Assembly (NCBI RefSeq): GCF_020171805.1
Contig: NZ_JAIVAF010000003.1
Span: forward strand, 248,001 to 312,000
Direction of reading: 5' to 3'
Source: Guptibacillus algicola
Lineage (GTDB): Bacteria > Bacillota > Bacilli > Bacillales > Guptibacillaceae
Length of the DNA stretch: 64,000 nt
Shown here piece by piece: positions 8,038-16,940 of the stretch (position 1 is the first letter of the stretch; every line of letters begins with the position of its first letter). The notes under the pieces are model-generated. The model was given only the letters and a program-made list of their open reading frames with translations. It ran no database searches and was not told the DNA's origin. Position numbers and translations under genes: made by a program.

Positions 8038-9024
8038 ATGAAAACCTTAGAAACAATCAGTAATTTAGCAGGAAAATATTTCGCGATCTGGGTGATTGGA
8101 GTAGCGATTATTGCTTACATCATGCCTGCGCCATTCTTAGGACTAGGAAGTTACATAACGATCCTGTTAGGCGTCGTCATGTTTGGCATGGGACTTACAT
8201 TGAAGCCGGTTGACTTTAAATTGGTTCTCAGAAAACCAGTTCCAGTCATCATTGGGGTAGCCGCTCAGTTTATTATCATGCCTTTATTTGCACTGCTTCT
8301 TGCGATTGTGTTTCAGTTACCAGCTGAATTAGCTGCTGGTTTAGTCTTACTTGGCTCTGTTCCTGGTGGGACATCATCAAACGTAATGGTTTATTTAGCG
8401 AAAGGGAACCTTGCTCTTTCAGTTGCGATGACGTCATTGTCGACTATGCTAGCACCTATCGTAACACCTCTTATTTTATTAGCTTTAGCAGGGCAGTGGC
8501 TGCCAGTCGATCCATTGGCGATGTTCCTGTCGATTGTGCAAGTTATCATCGTACCGATCACGCTAGGTGTCCTTATTAGAAAAATCTTTCCGACTACTGT
8601 GGATAAAAGTGCTGCAGCTATCCCGCTCATTTCAGTACTTGCAATCATTGTTATCGTATCAGCAGTCGTTTCTCTGAATGTTGAAAGTATCACGACATCC
8701 GGTGTGCTGATCTTTTCAGCCGTTATGCTTCATAATCTTTTTGGATTAACGCTCGGGTATTTAACAGCATTCATGATGAGGTTAGATGAAAGTAAACGAC
8801 GTGCGATTTCGATTGAAGTCGGGATGCAAAACTCCGGACTAGGTGTCGCATTAGCAACTGCTCACTTCGGCCCGTTAGCTGCATTACCTAATGTCATTGC
8901 AGCAGTTTGGCATAATATTTCAGGTCCGATTCTCGCAACGATCTGGTCTAAAAAACCAGTTGAAAAAGAAGAAAAGGATACGACCACTCCAGTGAAGACC
9001 AAACTCCAAAGAACCGGAAACTAA
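8038..9024 (+). CDS. Bile acid:sodium symporter family transporter (YocS/PanS-like)
   Basis: A 328-residue integral membrane protein with about ten helices. The BASS-family features are present: GVVMFGMGLTLKPVDF early, GSVPGGTSSNVMVYLAKG in the middle, and EVGMQNSGLGVALA late. These glycine/asparagine-rich stretches build the crossed-helix sodium and substrate sites. The N-terminus resembles B. subtilis YocS, whose substrate is unclear; bacterial relatives carry pantoate, bile acids or keto acids. The C-terminal ~20 residues are charged and cytoplasmic. The ribosome binding site (AAGGA) is modest. A 56-residue membrane protein follows 45 bp later on the same strand. Confidence 0.88.
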   Translation: MKTLETISNLAGKYFAIWVIGVAIIAYIMPAPFLGLGSYITILLGVVMFGMGLTLKPVDFKLVLRKPVPVIIGVAAQFIIMPLFALLLAIVFQLPAELAAGLVLLGSVPGGTSSNVMVYLAKGNLALSVAMTSLSTMLAPIVTPLILLALAGQWLPVDPLAMFLSIVQVIIVPITLGVLIRKIFPTTVDKSAAAIPLISVLAIIVIVSAVVSLNVESITTSGVLIFSAVMLHNLFGLTLGYLTAFMMRLDESKRRAISIEVGMQNSGLGVALATAHFGPLAALPNVIAAVWHNISGPILATIWSKKPVEKEEKDTTTPVKTKLQRTGN

Positions 9025-9069
9025 TTTGATAGAGTTACCTTTTTATTATGCAATCTTAAGGGGGTCAGA

Positions 9070-9240
9070 ATGTTAAAAAAGTGGATAAAGGTTATCCTAC
9101 GAGCTGTTCCGTTAGGAATTGGTGTCGCTACGATCAGTATGGTTATTCGAGGGTCGATGGAAATGAGTAACCCAATTACATTTTTATCGATAGGAATGAT
9201 CTGTTTAGCCGTTTTGCATTTTGACGAAAAGGAAACGTAA
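9070..9240 (+). CDS. Small membrane protein, 56 residues
   Basis: An ATG-started frame encoding MLKKWIKVILRAVPLGIGV at its start, then a second hydrophobic segment (NPITFLSIGMICLAVLHF) and a charged tail (DEKET). AAGGGGGTC at 9059-9067 is a good ribosome binding site 3 nt before the ATG region. No family recognised. It lies 45 bp after the symporter gene with no terminator between, and a strong terminator follows it, so it probably forms an operon with the symporter and may be an accessory subunit. That role is inferred from position only. Confidence 0.6.
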   Translation: MLKKWIKVILRAVPLGIGVATISMVIRGSMEMSNPITFLSIGMICLAVLHFDEKET

Positions 9241-9307
9241 TGGGGGCAGTGAAAAATGATAGGGTCTAAACCTTAAGTCTTAGCTTAGAGTAGTAGAAGC
9301 TATAATT

Positions 9308-9340
9308 GCTTGGAATGGCATTGCCGTTCCAAGCTTTTTT
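9308..9340 (+). terminator. Terminator of the symporter unit
   Basis: GCTTGGAA and TTCCAAGC pair outside, with GGC/GCC inside, followed by six T. Confidence 0.88.
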
Positions 9341-9447
9341 GGGGGATATTGCTCTTGGTAAACACTATTCTTCGTATCTATTCCTTTTAAACGAATCCTT
9401 TTGATATACTACCTATACTTAGGAATGACACGAAGTAGGTGAAATAG

Positions 9448-11364
9448 ATGAATCGACGGCAGCAAAAATTGTTGCTTATTTTACTAGAAAGCAAAGGAAC
9501 ACAGCTTGTCAGCAAACTCGCTGATACCCTTTCTTGTTCAGAAAAAACGGTTAGAAACGATCTAGGAACAATCAAAGAGTATGTCGAAAGTGAAACGAAC
9601 GGTAAACTTGTTAGGAAACCAGGACTAGGTGTGTATATTGAGGTTGAGGAGTATGAACGAACCCGACTTTATCAAACTTTCTCGTCCGTAGATACAAAGA
9701 AAGAAGAAGTAATCGAACGCGGGCGTAGAGTCGAAATTGCATATGAACTGCTGATGACAAAGAATCCGTTCTCCATTCAAAGCCTTTCTGAGAGGTATTA
9801 TGTGAATCGTTCTGTGATACGAAAAGACCTTGAAGACATTCGACTTTGGCTTCTGGACTATGGATTGGATCTTCACTCAAAACAAAAAGTGGGTCTCCGT
9901 ATTGAAGGGAATGAGATGGAAAGAAGGAAGGCACTCTCAAACCTAAGTGAGTTTGTGAGTGATGAGACACTCGTGCATTCATTTTTGAAAAAGCAATTTT
10001 CACCTTATGAAATTAGCCTCGTCGAGAATGAGTTAAGAACGCTACAAGATGAGCGTGTGATCTCTTACACAGATGAAGCGCATGAAAATCTTCTTCTGCA
10101 CACCCTTTTTACAATCAAGCGAGTAAAGCAGAGACAGGGAATCACGCTTCAAGATAAGGACTTTGAGAGAGTGACATCAACGAATGAATATCAATGGGCG
10201 AAGGCGATGTTAAAAAAACTCGAGATTGTGTTTGTCGTGCATTTTCCTGAAGAGGAAATTGCGTATCTGGCGCTCCATTTTATTGGTGCGAAACGTCGTG
10301 ATAGTAGAGAAACTGAGCTAGAAATCGATCAGTTCGCAAGAGAGCTTGTTGTAAGGATGTCAGAGCTGACCTCCCTTTCGTTTTACGATGATGAGGCTTT
10401 ACTTGAAGGTCTCCGTGTTCATTTGTATGCTGCGCTAAATAGGATTACATATGGGCTCTCAGTCTCTAATCCTATGCTGCATGAAATTAAGCAGATGTAC
10501 CCTTATCTTTTCGATCTACTTATCGGGCTCTCTTCAGAGTTTCATGAGAAACACGACATAAAGGTTCCAGAAGATGAGATAGCTTATTTAACCCTGCATT
10601 TCGAAGCCGCTGTCGAACGTCTTCATTCCAATCGAGGCAAACGAAAGAGAGCCGTCATCGTTTGTCATCTTGGAGTGGGCATGTCACAGCTACTTCGTAC
10701 GAAGCTTGAGCGAAAGTTCGCATCGCTCACAATTCTTGATTGTATTTCTCGGGGAGACCTTTCTTCTTTCTTGAAGATGGAGGATGTAGACCTGGTGATC
10801 TCAACCGTGCCTCTTGAGGCTGAAGGAGTACCGACGATCGTCATCTCGCCGCTACTTAATATCGAGGAAGAAAGTAAGCTCGAAGCATTCATTACGAAGC
10901 TCGATCAGTCAGGTCGGAGTGATATTTTCACTTTGTATGTAAAACCAGACTTTGTTTCAATCTATAATGAACCTGTTCATCGGTTTAAGGTCATTGAAGA
11001 GCTGTCGAACGTGCTCTATCATAGTGACAAGGTGAAGAAGGAATATGCTGCACATGCGTTGGAACGAGAACGTGCATCTTCGACGAGCATCGGGTCAGGC
11101 ATCGCGATACCTCATGGTGACCCAGCATTGATCAAAGAGTCTGCGATAGCCGTTGCGGTCATGAAAGAACCGATTGAATGGGAACGAGAAAACGTAAGTC
11201 TCGTCTTTTTGCTAGCGGTGAAAAATGATAAAAGTGAGGATACGAGAGCACTGTTTAAGGAAATTTCGTCACTCAGCGAAAACCCGCATTTATTGAGGGA
11301 GATCGTCAGTCAGAAGAGTCCTCAAGCTGTTACTGAAATACTCAAAGGAAAAGATACGCAATAA
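9448..11364 (+). CDS. manR: PRD-type transcriptional activator with PTS EIIB/EIIA domains, ManR-like
   Basis: A 638-residue multidomain regulator. In order: DNA-binding helix-turn-helix (residues ~1-65, with SCSEKTVRNDLGTIKEYV), a second HTH region to ~150, two PRD domains (to ~390; PEEEIAYLALHFIGA and PEDEIAYLTLHFEAA each carry the PRD histidine), an EIIB-like domain (VIVCHLGVGMSQLL, Cys406), and an EIIA domain (IAIPHGDPA, His556). Such proteins are activated or inactivated by phosphorylation from HPr and their cognate EII. The next gene is an EIIBCA strongly resembling ManP, which makes ManR the best assignment; a fructose-type regulator is the alternative. ATG at 9448 with a GTAGGTG-like site before it. 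Confidence 0.88.
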   Translation: MNRRQQKLLLILLESKGTQLVSKLADTLSCSEKTVRNDLGTIKEYVESETNGKLVRKPGLGVYIEVEEYERTRLYQTFSSVDTKKEEVIERGRRVEIAYELLMTKNPFSIQSLSERYYVNRSVIRKDLEDIRLWLLDYGLDLHSKQKVGLRIEGNEMERRKALSNLSEFVSDETLVHSFLKKQFSPYEISLVENELRTLQDERVISYTDEAHENLLLHTLFTIKRVKQRQGITLQDKDFERVTSTNEYQWAKAMLKKLEIVFVVHFPEEEIAYLALHFIGAKRRDSRETELEIDQFARELVVRMSELTSLSFYDDEALLEGLRVHLYAALNRITYGLSVSNPMLHEIKQMYPYLFDLLIGLSSEFHEKHDIKVPEDEIAYLTLHFEAAVERLHSNRGKRKRAVIVCHLGVGMSQLLRTKLERKFASLTILDCISRGDLSSFLKMEDVDLVISTVPLEAEGVPTIVISPLLNIEEESKLEAFITKLDQSGRSDIFTLYVKPDFVSIYNEPVHRFKVIEELSNVLYHSDKVKKEYAAHALERERASSTSIGSGIAIPHGDPALIKESAIAVAVMKEPIEWERENVSLVFLLAVKNDKSEDTRALFKEISSLSENPHLLREIVSQKSPQAVTEILKGKDTQ

Positions 11365-11376
11365 ACGTTCAATTTT

Positions 11377-11389
11377 CCGGAGTCTCCGG
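11377..11389. promoter_or_regulatory. Inverted repeat between manR and manP, candidate operator
   Basis: CCGGAG-T-CTCCGG is a perfect 6+1+6 inverted repeat, 78 bp before the manP start. No T-run follows directly, so it is a poor terminator. A -10-like TAAGAT lies about 40 bp downstream. The position suits an activator site for the PRD regulator, but this is inference. Confidence 0.4.
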
Positions 11390-11466
11390 TAAACATTCTT
11401 TCTTTTTCCCCTCTATCTGTAAGATAAGATATGTGTAAGCGATATCAAAAAAGAGGGGGAAAGCAC

Positions 11467-13413
11467 ATGAAGTTGTTAGCGATTACATCCTGTCCGAACG
11501 GAATTGCCCATACGTATATGGCAGCAGAGAACTTGCAAAAAGCTGCAGAAAAAATGGGTGTCGAGATGAAAGTGGAAACGCAAGGGTCGATTGGCGTGGA
11601 AAATGAATTCACAGAGAAAGACATTCAAGAAGCTGATGGAATTATCATTGCAGCTGATAAAACGGTTTTGAAAGATCGGTTCAACGGCAAAAAAGTTCTT
11701 AGTGTCGGTGTGCAGGAAGGGATTCGAAATCCTGAAGGCTTGATCAAAAAGCATCAGAATGGTGAAGTCAATGAGTACCGTAGTAGCGGCACTGAAGCGG
11801 CAAACAGCGATAAGAAAGAGAAAGAAAATCCGATCTACCGCCATCTCATGAACGGTGTTTCGTATATGATTCCGTTTATTGTTGTTGGGGGATTGCTGAT
11901 CGCGATTGCTCTCACAATCGGTGGAGAGCCAACAGAGAATGGCCTCGTGATTCCTGAAGATTCCTTTTGGAAAACGATTGAACAGCTTGGCGGTGCGTCC
12001 TTTACGTTTATGATTCCTATTCTAGCTGGATTTATTGCTTACAGCATCGCAGATCGACCTGGTCTCGCTCCAGGTGTCATCGGTGGGTACATTGCGGCTA
12101 ATGGTAGCTTCTATGGAAGTGAAGCAGGAGCTGGATTCATCGGCGGTATAATCGCTGGTTTCTTAGCAGGATACGTAGCGCTTGCGATTAAGAAGGTAAA
12201 GGTTCCAAAATCTGTGCAGCCGATTATGCCGATCATCATCATTCCGGTTATCGGATCACTTATTGTTGGATTAGCTTTCGTCTTTATTATCGGTGCTCCA
12301 GTAGCGCAGGTATTTGAAACATTAACAAACTGGCTTGCGGGCATGCAGGGAACAAGTTCCATTCTCCTTGCGGTTATCCTTGGCGCGATGATCTCATTCG
12401 ATATGGGAGGCCCTGTAAATAAGGTCGCGTTCCTATTCGGAGCCGCGATGATCGGCGAAGGAAACTACGAAATCATGGGTCCGATTGCAGCAGCAATCTG
12501 TATCCCACCTATTGGGATGGGACTTGCAACATTCCTTAAGAAACGAAAATATCAGGAAGCTGAGATTGAAACGGGTAAAGCATCATTTACGATGGGATTA
12601 TTCGGAATCACTGAAGGTGCGATTCCATTCGCTGCTCAAGATCCACTCCGCGTTATTCCAAGTATCATGGCAGGCTCGATCACTGGTTCTGTAATCGCTA
12701 TGATAGGAAACGTTGGCGACAGAGTTGCTCATGGTGGGCCGATCGTAGCAGTACTAGGTGCGATCGATAACGTTCTCATGTTCTTTGTAGCTGTCATAGC
12801 GGGTGCACTTGTAACAGCGCTTCTCGTTAATACGTTGAAGAAAGACGTGGCTAAAATGGAGTTTGCAGGTACAGGTGTACAGGTAGAAGCTGCGTCAGCA
12901 GAAGAGGAAATATCAACAGAACAGGAAACCCCAATAGTTTCGAAAGTAACAGAGGTTACGAAACTGACAGATATTACGAACGAAAACTTGATTAAGATTG
13001 ATTTGGACGGATCAAAGAGAGACGACGTAATCGATGAAATGATCGCTATGCTCGAAAAGGAAAACGTGCTCGAATCAAAAGAAAGCTTTAAGGACGCAAT
13101 CATTGCGAGAGAAAATGAGAGCTCGACTGGAATCGGCATGAATATTGCGATTCCTCATGGGAAATCGACTGCTGTACGTGAACCTCGCGTCGTGATCGGC
13201 ATCAAGCGCGATGGCATCGATTGGAACAGCCTCGATGGTACAGAAGCGAGACTAATCTTTATGATCGCCGTTCCGAGAGAGAGCGAAGGAGATGCTCACT
13301 TGAAGATTCTCCAGATGCTTTCAAGAAAGTTAATGGACGACAACTACAGAGAACAGTTGCTAGAAGTGAAGTCTAAAGAAGAAGCATATGAGCTCTTAAA
13401 GGAAATCCAATAA
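11467..13413 (+). CDS. manP: PTS mannose/fructose-family transporter subunit EIIBCA, ManP-like
   Basis: A 648-residue sugar permease of the fructose PTS family. Domain order is EIIB (residues 1-~105, phosphorylation Cys9 in TSCPNGIAHTYMAAE), EIIC (~120-465, with FDMGGPVNKVAFLFG and GITEGAIPFA), and EIIA (~510-648, His564 in NIAIPHGKS). It takes up the hexose and phosphorylates it on entry. The sequence agrees very closely with what I recall of B. subtilis ManP, more than with FruA. The start at 11467 is preferred over 11431 because AGAGGGGGA lies before it. No manA isomerase gene follows; a strong terminator does. Confidence 0.92.
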   Translation: MKLLAITSCPNGIAHTYMAAENLQKAAEKMGVEMKVETQGSIGVENEFTEKDIQEADGIIIAADKTVLKDRFNGKKVLSVGVQEGIRNPEGLIKKHQNGEVNEYRSSGTEAANSDKKEKENPIYRHLMNGVSYMIPFIVVGGLLIAIALTIGGEPTENGLVIPEDSFWKTIEQLGGASFTFMIPILAGFIAYSIADRPGLAPGVIGGYIAANGSFYGSEAGAGFIGGIIAGFLAGYVALAIKKVKVPKSVQPIMPIIIIPVIGSLIVGLAFVFIIGAPVAQVFETLTNWLAGMQGTSSILLAVILGAMISFDMGGPVNKVAFLFGAAMIGEGNYEIMGPIAAAICIPPIGMGLATFLKKRKYQEAEIETGKASFTMGLFGITEGAIPFAAQDPLRVIPSIMAGSITGSVIAMIGNVGDRVAHGGPIVAVLGAIDNVLMFFVAVIAGALVTALLVNTLKKDVAKMEFAGTGVQVEAASAEEEISTEQETPIVSKVTEVTKLTDITNENLIKIDLDGSKRDDVIDEMIAMLEKENVLESKESFKDAIIARENESSTGIGMNIAIPHGKSTAVREPRVVIGIKRDGIDWNSLDGTEARLIFMIAVPRESEGDAHLKILQMLSRKLMDDNYREQLLEVKSKEEAYELLKEIQ

Positions 13414-13434
13414 TAAAAGGTGCAACTTAAATGA

Positions 13435-13471
13435 AGTGGAGTCATCATACAAATGATGGCTCCACTTTTTT
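13435..13471 (+). terminator. Terminator after manP
   Basis: AGTGGAGTCATCAT and ATGATGGCTCCACT form a 14-bp stem (one G-T) with a 4-nt loop and a six-T tail. Confidence 0.92.
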
Positions 13472-13535
13472 GTTCTTCTTGATGCATTTAAATGAGTAGG
13501 GTCTTCCAGAAATTGGTTTTAAAGGAAAATAATAA

Positions 13536-13549
13536 AGAAACCGGTTTCT
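13536..13549. promoter_or_regulatory. Upstream LacI-type operator of the beta-glucoside ABC locus
   Basis: AGAAACCGGTTTCT is a perfect palindrome typical of LacI-family sites. Its centre (13542/13543) is exactly 126 bp from that of the second operator, and the promoter lies between them. Confidence 0.85.
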
Positions 13550-13589
13550 GTACTACGATAAAATTTTATGAAAAATTGCACATATTTCC

Positions 13590-13618
13590 TTGAAATCGGA
13601 TACATTGTGTGGTTTAAT
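13590..13618 (+). promoter_or_regulatory. SigA-type promoter of the beta-glucoside ABC operon
   Basis: TTGAAA at 13590-13595 and TTTAAT at 13613-13618, with a 17-nt spacer. The promoter lies between the two GAAACCGGTTTC operators; the second covers roughly +33 to +54. Confidence 0.7.
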
Positions 13619-13657
13619 CGTAACTAACAAGCCGTTGAGGTTCTTTTTTTTAGACCA

Positions 13658-13679
13658 TTTACGAAACCGGTTTCGTAAA
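13658..13679. promoter_or_regulatory. Downstream LacI-type operator, 22-bp perfect palindrome
   Basis: The core GAAACCGGTTTC at 13663-13674 is extended by TTTAC on the left and GTAAA on the right into a perfect 22-bp palindrome. It lies downstream of the promoter, 65 bp before the binding-protein ATG. The gene at 16941 encodes the obvious candidate repressor. Confidence 0.88.
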
Positions 13680-13743
13680 GTGTTTTTGTCTTATTGGGCA
13701 GAATAGGGTCAGATGGCTAACTTTTTTTTGGAGGGGATTATGT

Positions 13744-15018
13744 ATGAGAGGCAGAAAAAATGTTATCGCTATGTTGCTGCTCAGCACAACATTGTTGCTT
13801 GCTGCATGTAGTGGGGGAGACGAAAGTTCATCTGAGGATGGAAAGGTAACCTTGAATTTTTGGACATTTGGTGCAACAAACTATAAATCTCTAGCAGAAG
13901 AATATGAAAAAGAAAATCCTAACGTTGAAATTAACGTAAAGACTTCTGAGCTAGGCGATCACCACAACAGTTTATTCACGTCGATTTCTGCAGGGACAGG
14001 TGCTCCTGATCTTGCGATGATCGAAGTAGATCAGCTAGATCGTTATCGTGAAGCGCAAGACCGCTTTGTTAACTTGTATGACCTTGGCGCAGAGGAAATC
14101 CAGGGTGACTACTTAGACTGGAAGTGGAACATGGCTGAGAATACAGACGGAGATTTCTTATTCGGTCTTCCAACAGATATCGGTCCTAAAGCAATGTATT
14201 ACCACACTGGCGTTTTTGAAAATGCAAACTTACCAACAGACCCAGATAAAGTAAGTGAAATGATTTCATCACCAGAACAATTCGCTGATGCGGCTCAGCA
14301 AGTACTTGATGAAACAGGAAAGCCGATGGTCGATAGCATGGAAATGGCCTACCGAGCGAACATGGATGCTTTGGAGAAAAGTTATTTCAACCAAGATGGT
14401 GAATTGATCATCGACCAAGAAGGAAATGAAGTAAAAGATGCGTACGACTATGCAGTTTCTCTTTACGAACAAGATTATGTAGGAAGTTATGAAATGTGGA
14501 CGCCTGAATGGGCAACTGCACTGAACAAAGGAGACTTCGCAGTAGAGATGGCTCCAGCATGGTTGAAGGGCTACATGACTGAAAACGCTCCTGAAGGAAA
14601 AGGTAACTGGAAAGTGACAACGCTACCAAGTGAGTTTGCTGGAAACTGGGGAGGATCTTATGTCGCGATCCCAGCAGAAACAGAGCATAGTGAAGAAGCA
14701 TATAAGTTCTCGAAATGGCTCGTTTCTCCTGAAAATCAGTTGAAGTCATTTGAAGAAAGCGGTCTTTTCCCATCTGCTCCATCCGTCTATGAAATGGACG
14801 AATTCGTTAACAACACAGACGAATATTTCGGTGGTCAAAACACAGCAGCTTATTTCGCTGAAGCAGCAAAAGAAATCCCAGCTGTTTACAAAGGACCAAA
14901 ATACGTAACGGTAAATAACGAAGTGCTGACGGCTCTACGAAACGTTCAAGAAGGTGCAGATCCTGAAAAAGAATGGAAAGAAGCTGTTAAGCGTATAGAA
15001 GGCTTAGTCAAACGATAA
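13744..15018 (+). CDS. Sugar ABC transporter substrate-binding lipoprotein (family 1)
   Basis: A 424-residue extracellular solute-binding protein. A lipoprotein signal with LLLAAC gives a lipidated Cys22, followed by a Ser/Asp/Glu-rich linker. The mature part starts VTLNFWTFG and has the family 1 features SAGTGAPDLAMIE and GKGNWKVTTLP, with GGSYVAIPAETEHSEEAYKF near the end. It would capture an oligosaccharide outside the membrane and hand it to the two permeases that follow. The neighbouring GH1 glucosidase suggests cellobiose or other beta-glucosides (CebE/AraN-like), but this is inferred. It is the first gene of the operon and is preceded by a promoter flanked by two LacI operators. Confidence 0.93.
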   Translation: MRGRKNVIAMLLLSTTLLLAACSGGDESSSEDGKVTLNFWTFGATNYKSLAEEYEKENPNVEINVKTSELGDHHNSLFTSISAGTGAPDLAMIEVDQLDRYREAQDRFVNLYDLGAEEIQGDYLDWKWNMAENTDGDFLFGLPTDIGPKAMYYHTGVFENANLPTDPDKVSEMISSPEQFADAAQQVLDETGKPMVDSMEMAYRANMDALEKSYFNQDGELIIDQEGNEVKDAYDYAVSLYEQDYVGSYEMWTPEWATALNKGDFAVEMAPAWLKGYMTENAPEGKGNWKVTTLPSEFAGNWGGSYVAIPAETEHSEEAYKFSKWLVSPENQLKSFEESGLFPSAPSVYEMDEFVNNTDEYFGGQNTAAYFAEAAKEIPAVYKGPKYVTVNNEVLTALRNVQEGADPEKEWKEAVKRIEGLVKR

Positions 15019-15084
15019 GTAGGTTGATAAAGAGCTGGCGGGGGAAAACTCTTCCGGCTCTTATCTTTTGGGGAGGTTAAAACG

Positions 15085-16023
15085 TTGGAGAATGTGTCGA
15101 AGCAATCAACGAAGGCATCGAAGTTGTCTGAAAAGAAAAAAGACATGATTTCAGGCTATCTCTATGTTGCGCCATTCTTTATAGTGTTTGGGATCATCGG
15201 TCTATATCCCGCAGTATTCAGTATTGTGCTTGCGTTTCAGGAATGGAATGGACTTGGACCAATGGAGTTTGTTGGACTTAGTAATTTTACAGTTGTTCTA
15301 GAAGACCCGTTATTTTGGAAGTCACTTTATAACACGATCATCATCGGTTTGATGGGGACGGCCCCACAGTTAATCGTAGGAATTATACTAGCTTATTTCC
15401 TTAATCTCGCTGTAATCCGTTTCACCAACTTCTTCCGAGTGACCATCTTCATGCCGTACATTACGTCGATGGTTGCCGTTGCGCTTGTGTTCGGAGTTTT
15501 CTTCAGTAGTAACGAAACGGCACTCGCAAACTACGTGATCGGCTTGTTCGGATTTGATCCGGTCAGCTGGAAGACATCTGAATGGGGAGCAAAGGTCGCG
15601 ATTGCCCTCATGGTATTCTGGCGTTGGGTCGGATATAACACGATCATCTATCTTGCTGGTTTACAAAGTATTCCTAAGCACCTGTATGAAGCGGCAACCA
15701 TCGATGGAGCGAACAAAGTGCAGCAGTTCTTGCACATCACGATTCCTCTATTGAAGCCATTCATTATTTTGACCGTGTTTATGTCTACGGTCGGAGCACT
15801 TCAATTGTTCGCAGAACCAACAGTATTCTTAGGTTCGTCTGCGTTTAGTCGTGATGAAGCGATGACAGTGGTGATGTACCTGTACCGTGATGCCTTTAAC
15901 CTTGGCTCATTTGGAACAGCATCTGCTACAGCTGTCCTATTACTCATCATCATCATTGGGGCTGCAGCAATTAATACATGGTTAACGTCAGGTATTGGCA
16001 GTAAGAAGAAGAGAGGGGTGTAA
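15085..16023 (+). CDS. Sugar ABC transporter permease, MalF/CebF type
   Basis: A 312-residue permease with six membrane helices after a basic cytoplasmic N-terminus. The inner-membrane component signature EAATIDGANKVQQFLHITIPLL, which docks the ATPase, lies near residues 205-226. It uses a TTG start 7 nt after GGGGAGGTT; a GTG at 15094 is the alternative. It forms a heterodimer with the next gene's product. The operon has no ATPase gene, which is normal: a shared MsmX-type ATPase elsewhere in the genome energises such transporters. Confidence 0.93.
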   Translation: MENVSKQSTKASKLSEKKKDMISGYLYVAPFFIVFGIIGLYPAVFSIVLAFQEWNGLGPMEFVGLSNFTVVLEDPLFWKSLYNTIIIGLMGTAPQLIVGIILAYFLNLAVIRFTNFFRVTIFMPYITSMVAVALVFGVFFSSNETALANYVIGLFGFDPVSWKTSEWGAKVAIALMVFWRWVGYNTIIYLAGLQSIPKHLYEAATIDGANKVQQFLHITIPLLKPFIILTVFMSTVGALQLFAEPTVFLGSSAFSRDEAMTVVMYLYRDAFNLGSFGTASATAVLLLIIIIGAAAINTWLTSGIGSKKKRGV

Positions 16024-16026
16024 TGC

Positions 16027-16866
16027 ATGAAACAGAAAAATAAATCTCAAACAAAAGCTGGAACGTTACCGATCTATCTAATATTAACGTTCACTTCCAT
16101 CTTCTCTCTCTTCCCGTTTTACTGGATGTTTGTTATGGCGACGCAGCCGAGTGCTGCCTATAACTCGATACCACCTACACTCTTACCGGGTGGAAAGCTC
16201 GTTGAGAACTTTCAAAAAGTGCTCGATACGATACCATTCTTCCAGGCGATGTGGAACACGATTCTATTATGTACTGTCGTGACAATCGCCGTGTTGATGA
16301 TCAGTTCTCTAGCTGGATTCGCGTTCGCAAAATTCCAGTTCCCAGGGAAGAACTTCTTATTTATTCTTATCCTATTAACAATGGTCATTCCACCTCAATT
16401 GGGTCTGATTCCACAGTATTACTTGGTTTCTCAGTTGGGCTGGCTTGATTCCTTATTAGGGGCTGGGGTTCTGTTCTTACTGAACCCGCTCGGTATTTTC
16501 CTAATGCGTCAATATATCAGTGAATCTGTTCCTGATGAATTGATGGAAGCAGCAAAGCTTGATGGCTGTTCGAACTTCAGAATTTATTGGAGTATTGTGC
16601 TTCCGATCATCAAGCCTGCATTTGCGACGCTAGGAATCATTGTGTTCACGCTCGTATGGGGAGAATTCCTATGGCAATTCACGGTTCTACGTGATCCATC
16701 ATCTTACACGCTGCAGGTTGCACTTGCATCTTTAAACAATGCGTTCCGAGTTGACTTCGGAATGTTGCTTTCAGGCGTGTTCTGGGCTACGGTTCCGTTG
16801 ATCATCATCTTCCTTATTTTCAACAAATGGTTTATTTCCAGTATTACTGAAGGATCGATCAAATAA
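16027..16866 (+). CDS. Sugar ABC transporter permease, MalG/CebG type
   Basis: A 279-residue permease with six membrane helices. It starts 3 nt after the stop of the MalF-type gene, with GAGAGGGGTG as ribosome binding site. The docking signature ELMEAAKLDGCSNFRIYW lies near residues 175-193, and the C-terminus KWFISSITEGSIK is typical of MalG relatives. It pairs with the previous permease to form the channel for the beta-glucoside-type sugar. Confidence 0.93.
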   Translation: MKQKNKSQTKAGTLPIYLILTFTSIFSLFPFYWMFVMATQPSAAYNSIPPTLLPGGKLVENFQKVLDTIPFFQAMWNTILLCTVVTIAVLMISSLAGFAFAKFQFPGKNFLFILILLTMVIPPQLGLIPQYYLVSQLGWLDSLLGAGVLFLLNPLGIFLMRQYISESVPDELMEAAKLDGCSNFRIYWSIVLPIIKPAFATLGIIVFTLVWGEFLWQFTVLRDPSSYTLQVALASLNNAFRVDFGMLLSGVFWATVPLIIIFLIFNKWFISSITEGSIK

Positions 16867-16940
16867 TCGACTGTCCCCCCACCTTGTTTTGATACAATGA
16901 GTGTAATAGGTAGCGGTTTTGCTTTAAGGAGATGAAATAC

